Shown one piece after another: positions 21,455-24,446 of a stretch of 24,446 nt of DNA. Source of the DNA: an uncultured Collinsella sp. (GTDB lineage: Bacteria > Actinomycetota > Coriobacteriia > Coriobacteriales > Coriobacteriaceae); the NCBI GenBank assembly GCA_902493375.1, contig CABUPH010000024.1, positions 1 through 24,446 on the forward strand, written 5' to 3'. The notes under the pieces were generated by a model. It worked only from the letters and a program-made list of their open reading frames with translations. It had not been told where the DNA came from and searched no databases. Both the position numbers and the translations under genes were made by a program. Each line of letters opens with the position of its first letter. The stretch's first letter is position 1.

Positions 21455-23863
21455 CTATTTCGTCTTGCCGGTAATGAGCGTCTTAAGACCCAGGCCGATC
21501 AGGCCCAAGCCCATGCGCACACGACCGGGGCGATGGCGCTCAATGGCTTTGGTCTTGCCAGCGGGCTTATCGTGACGGGCGCTCGTCTTGGGTGCGGGCT
21601 TGGTGACCTGCGGCTCGGGCTGAGGTGCAGGTGCGGGCTCGGGCTCAATGACGGTCGCCTGGACCTTTTGGACCTTGGGTGCTACCGGCTGCGGCTCGGG
21701 CTCGGGGGCGGGTTTCGCCTCAATGACGGGCTCGGGCGCGGCCTCGGCGTTGCGATAGGCACGCTCCAGTAGAGCTTCCTGCGAGTTGAAGGGTTTCTCA
21801 CCTTCTGCACGCTCCACGGGGACCCAGGTGCCGTGGCTCGTGAGGCTGCGGGCCTTCACGTTGTCGCGCAGCTGCATGCCCATGTACTCGTGCACCAGGG
21901 CGCGGCAGGTGGGGTCGAGCACGGGGAAGGCGATCTCCACGCGGTGCTCGGTGTTGCGCGTCATCATGTCGGCCGAGCTCAGGTAGATCATGTCCGAGTC
22001 CACGCCAAAGGCGTAAACGCGCGCGTGCTCCAAAAAGCGTCCGACGATGGAGCGGACATGCACGTTCTCGGTCTTGCCCGGAACACCGGGCTTGAGGCAC
22101 GAGATGCCGCGGATGATCATGTCTACGCGCACGCCGGCACACGATGCCTCGGCGATCTTGTCGATAACCTCGCGGTCGGTCAGCGAGTTGAGCTTAAAGA
22201 ACACGCGGGCGGGCTCGCCGGCAAGGGCGCGCTGGATCTCGCGGTCAAGCCCGCGCATGATGAGCGGTTTCAGTCCGACGGGCGCCACACCCAGGAAGCG
22301 GTAGTCGCCGCGCAGGTTGCCCAGCGACAGATTGCGGAAGAACAGGTTGGCGTCCTCGCCGATGCCGGGGTGGGCGGTCATGAGCATAAAGTCGCTGTAG
22401 AGTTTGGCCGTCTTCTCGTTAAAGTTGCCGGTGCCCAGCAGCGTCAGACGCGTTAGCGCCATGCCTTCGCGATAGGTGAGCTGGCAGATCTTGGAGTGGC
22501 ACTTAAAGCCCTCGGAGCCGTAGATGACGGTGCAGCCGGCCTCTTCCAGGCGCTCGGCCCACTCGATGTTGTTCTGCTCGTCAAAGCGCGCGCGGAGCTC
22601 CATGAGCACCGTGACCTCTTTGCCGTTCTCGGCGGCATCGATCAGCGACTCGCATAGGCGGCTCTGCTTGGCCACGCGGTAGAGCGTGATGCGCAGCGAG
22701 ATGCACTCGGGGTCGTAGGCGGCCTCGTGCACCAGATCCAGGAAGGGGTTCATGGCCTCATAAGGATAAAAGAGCAGCTTGTCGTGTTGAAGTACCTGCT
22801 CGCGGATGGAGCGGGTCATATCGATGGTGGGGTTGGGCTGCGGCTTAAACGGCGTAAAGAGCAGCTCGTTGCGTAGATGCTCGGGAATCTTGCCCTCAAT
22901 GCCAAAGACGTAGCCCAGGTCGAGCGGGATATCGCAGGTAAAGACCGAGCGGCGAGAAAGCTCGAGCGCCTTGCGGATGGTCTTGAGCGTCGCCTTCTCG
23001 AGCGACCCCGAGACCGCGAGCACTACCGGCTGCAGACGCAGGCGCTTCTTGAGGATGCGCTTCATGTGCTGGCGGTAGTCCTCTTCCTCCTCGACGCCCT
23101 CGCCGTCCGGATCGATGTCGGCGTTGCGGGTGACGCGGATGAGCGCGCGGTCGAGCGGCTTATAGGAGCCAAAGCAGCTGTCCAGGCAGGCGAGGATGAC
23201 GTCCTCGAGCAGAATGTAGGAGTAGGTGCCGGTGGGCGAGGGGATCTCGACCACGCGGTTCATCGAGGCGGGGATCTCGATAAGGCCCAGCAGGCTCTCC
23301 TCGTCGGTGACGCCGTCCAGGCCACAAGCCAGATAGAGTGCACCGTTGCGCAGGTTGGGGAAGGGATGGCGCGGGTCAATGACCAACGGCGAGATGACCG
23401 GCGACACGTAGGCCTGGAAGTAGCGGGTTACAAAGGTGCGCTCCTCGGGCGTAAGCGAATCGATGCGGGCGCGGTGAACGCCCAGGGTGTCGAGCTTGCC
23501 CTCGATGCTCTTAAAGATGGACTCCCATCGGGTAAGGAGCCCGGGCATTTCGGCCATGACAGCATCGACCTGTTCGGAAGCGGTCATATTGCTCTTGTTG
23601 TCGACAGGCTGTTTTTTGAGCTCTGCCAGATCGGACAGGCCGCCCACGCGCACCATGAGAAACTCGTCGAGGTTAGACTCGAAAATCGACACGAACTTTA
23701 GACGCTCGAACAGCGGAACGGTCTCGTCGAAGGCTTCGTCAAGCACACGGTTGTCAAAGCGCAGCCAGCTGAGCTCTCGGTTCTGCGTGTACGAGAAGTC
23801 GCGCGGCGGTTTGCGCAGCTTTGCGGCGGCTTGCTTTTTTTCGATTTTGCTCGGCATGTGCAT
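21455..23863 (-). CDS. ppk1: Polyphosphate kinase 1 with a C-terminal extension
   Basis: Ppk1 polymerises the terminal phosphate of ATP into polyphosphate. From ATG 23863 the product is 802 aa, versus about 690-740 for most family members. The N-terminal domain starts NRELSWLRFDNRVLDEA with SNLDEFLMVRV. The phosphorylated active-site His is in GFKCHSKICQLTYRE, followed by LLGTGNFNEKTAKLYSDFMLMT. A second conserved block is HARVYAFGVDSDMIYLSSADMMTRN with EHRVEIAFPVLDP. The extra length is a C-terminal tail of about 96 residues (21455-21745). It is rich in Pro, Glu and Ala-Pro repeats, then basic, and ends in a Gly/Leu-rich hydrophobic stretch (RMGLGLIGLGLKTLITG). The start is uncertain: ATG 23863, 23857 and 23902 are in frame and none has a strong ribosome binding site. 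Confidence 0.93.
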   Translation of the reverse strand: MHMPSKIEKKQAAAKLRKPPRDFSYTQNRELSWLRFDNRVLDEAFDETVPLFERLKFVSIFESNLDEFLMVRVGGLSDLAELKKQPVDNKSNMTASEQVDAVMAEMPGLLTRWESIFKSIEGKLDTLGVHRARIDSLTPEERTFVTRYFQAYVSPVISPLVIDPRHPFPNLRNGALYLACGLDGVTDEESLLGLIEIPASMNRVVEIPSPTGTYSYILLEDVILACLDSCFGSYKPLDRALIRVTRNADIDPDGEGVEEEEDYRQHMKRILKKRLRLQPVVLAVSGSLEKATLKTIRKALELSRRSVFTCDIPLDLGYVFGIEGKIPEHLRNELLFTPFKPQPNPTIDMTRSIREQVLQHDKLLFYPYEAMNPFLDLVHEAAYDPECISLRITLYRVAKQSRLCESLIDAAENGKEVTVLMELRARFDEQNNIEWAERLEEAGCTVIYGSEGFKCHSKICQLTYREGMALTRLTLLGTGNFNEKTAKLYSDFMLMTAHPGIGEDANLFFRNLSLGNLRGDYRFLGVAPVGLKPLIMRGLDREIQRALAGEPARVFFKLNSLTDREVIDKIAEASCAGVRVDMIIRGISCLKPGVPGKTENVHVRSIVGRFLEHARVYAFGVDSDMIYLSSADMMTRNTEHRVEIAFPVLDPTCRALVHEYMGMQLRDNVKARSLTSHGTWVPVERAEGEKPFNSQEALLERAYRNAEAAPEPVIEAKPAPEPEPQPVAPKVQKVQATVIEPEPAPAPQPEPQVTKPAPKTSARHDKPAGKTKAIERHRPGRVRMGLGLIGLGLKTLITGKTK

Positions 23864-24415
23864 CTGTCCGTTCAGTCCCCGCAGGGGACGGTTGCCTAAC
23901 ACTATTCACTATTGTCTCAATTTAGTCGACCTATGGCACGGACGTATCGCGTGAACGGTATTTTTACCTACTTCTTACGCTGACAAGCCATAGAGCTGAC
24001 GCCCGTCGCGTTGTGAAAAACGGTCTATATCCTCACTCAACTGGTGAGTATGTGTGAATAAGAATGATAGGTAGCTGAATATCATCGAATACAGACAGAA
24101 ACACGAACAAGCGTCATTTATATACATAAAACCGTTTTAGATATGCAATTCTTAATCGAAAGATTGGAGTTGTAATTGCGAATGATTTTTGAGAAAAAAG
24201 AGCGTTTACCTTAGAAAAGTTACTTTAGAACGCCGAAGTACATCATGGGGGAATCACATGCGATATACCGTTCATCGCACTTTGTTGACCGTTCGGGGGC
24301 GAGGTGGAATTGCGGGTGATTTTTGGATATAACTAGAGCTGTCAGCAAGCAGCGTCCCATATGGAGGGGCGCTGATACATTCGGCCAGTAAGGCCCGAAA
24401 GAAAGGTAGGAGGCC
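23864..24415 (+). promoter_or_regulatory. AT-rich regulatory gap with two possible ArgR boxes before the edge gene
   Basis: No gene is supported in this 550-bp gap. Two TGAATA half-sites begin at 24055 and 24076, exactly 21 bp apart, in the contexts TGAATAAGAATGATA and TGAATATCATCGAATA. That resembles tandem ARG boxes (ArgR/AhrC, about TGAATAAAAATTCA). A small dyad CTCAC/GTGAG lies at 24032-24048. A near-repeat AATTGCGRRTGATTTTTG occurs at 24174-24191 and 24308-24325. Near the end, CAGCG...CGCTG (24349-24373) and GGCC-AGTAA-GGCC form leader hairpins just before the ribosome binding site. Confidence 0.4.
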
Positions 24416-24446
24416 ATGACGAAAGGTCTGCACGTGCCTTCCGAGA
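24416..24446 (+). CDS. arcA: Probable arginine deiminase, first ten codons only
   Basis: ATG 24416 follows a very strong AGGTAGGAGG Shine-Dalgarno (24405-24413 region). The ten residues in the window, MTKGLHVPSE, resemble the start of arginine deiminases, which commonly open with a short segment, then HV-SEIG-LK. Arginine deiminase converts arginine to citrulline and ammonia, the first step of ATP-yielding fermentation. Ten residues are little evidence, so the call leans on this match plus the ArgR-like boxes upstream. Any other protein starting this way is possible. Confidence 0.45.
   Translation, partial: MTKGLHVPSE

Noticed and set aside
24220..24417. A 65-codon minus frame in the right-hand gap
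   Set aside because: It has no start signal, no motif, and runs through the hairpins and ribosome binding site of the edge gene on the other strand.

Overview
The window looks like a chromosomal segment of a high-GC anaerobic actinobacterium of the class Coriobacteriia, most likely Collinsella or a close relative. This rests on the acetate-kinase/phosphotransacetylase fermentation set, the codon use, the YugP/RNase D/XseAB gene mix, and a right-edge gene whose first residues resemble arginine deiminase. No tRNA, rRNA or CRISPR array is visible.

Layout. 1-1.4 kb: the first codon of a leftward gene at the edge, an AT-rich gap, then a leftward pair made of a diacylglycerol-kinase-like lipid kinase and a 30-residue single-helix membrane protein. 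1.5-5.8 kb: a rightward series of RNase D, a YugP-type membrane zinc peptidase, both exonuclease VII subunits (xseA, xseB) and a HIT protein. 6.0-9.8 kb: two tandem acetate kinases facing a phosphate acetyltransferase; together they convert acetyl-CoA to acetate and ATP. The first kinase differs from its neighbour at active-site positions. 10.0-12.3 kb: UDP-galactopyranose mutase overlapping a family-2 glycosyltransferase, a surface-glycan pair. 12.6-14.9 kb: leftward NylC/DmpA-type P1 peptidase, Maf pyrophosphatase and DJ-1-like protein. 15.1-19.4 kb: a very GC-rich rightward cluster (DMT-family transporter, GH1 phospho-beta-glucosidase, PTS EIIBC) for beta-glucoside uptake and cleavage, behind a leader with an intrinsic terminator and a stem that covers the ribosome binding site. 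19.5-20.0 kb: a deleted IS3-family remnant and a perfect palindrome. 20.0-23.9 kb: leftward RlmD-type 23S rRNA methyltransferase and polyphosphate kinase with an unusual C-terminal tail. 23.9-24.4 kb: an AT-rich regulatory gap with two possible ArgR boxes 21 bp apart, leading into the start of a probable arcA.

The most unusual signal is non-coding. Several genes are followed by long nested inverted repeats: 15-29 bp outer arms, mostly perfect and differing between loci, that enclose a structured core (rnd, pta, the glycosyltransferase, the P1 peptidase), plus a simpler 21-bp-arm palindrome after rlmD. Two of them, at the convergent ends of the glycosyltransferase and P1 peptidase genes, share nearly the same roughly 67-nt core, each in the sense direction of its gene. 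Their inner stems differ by two compensatory base-pair changes, which points to a conserved structured element.
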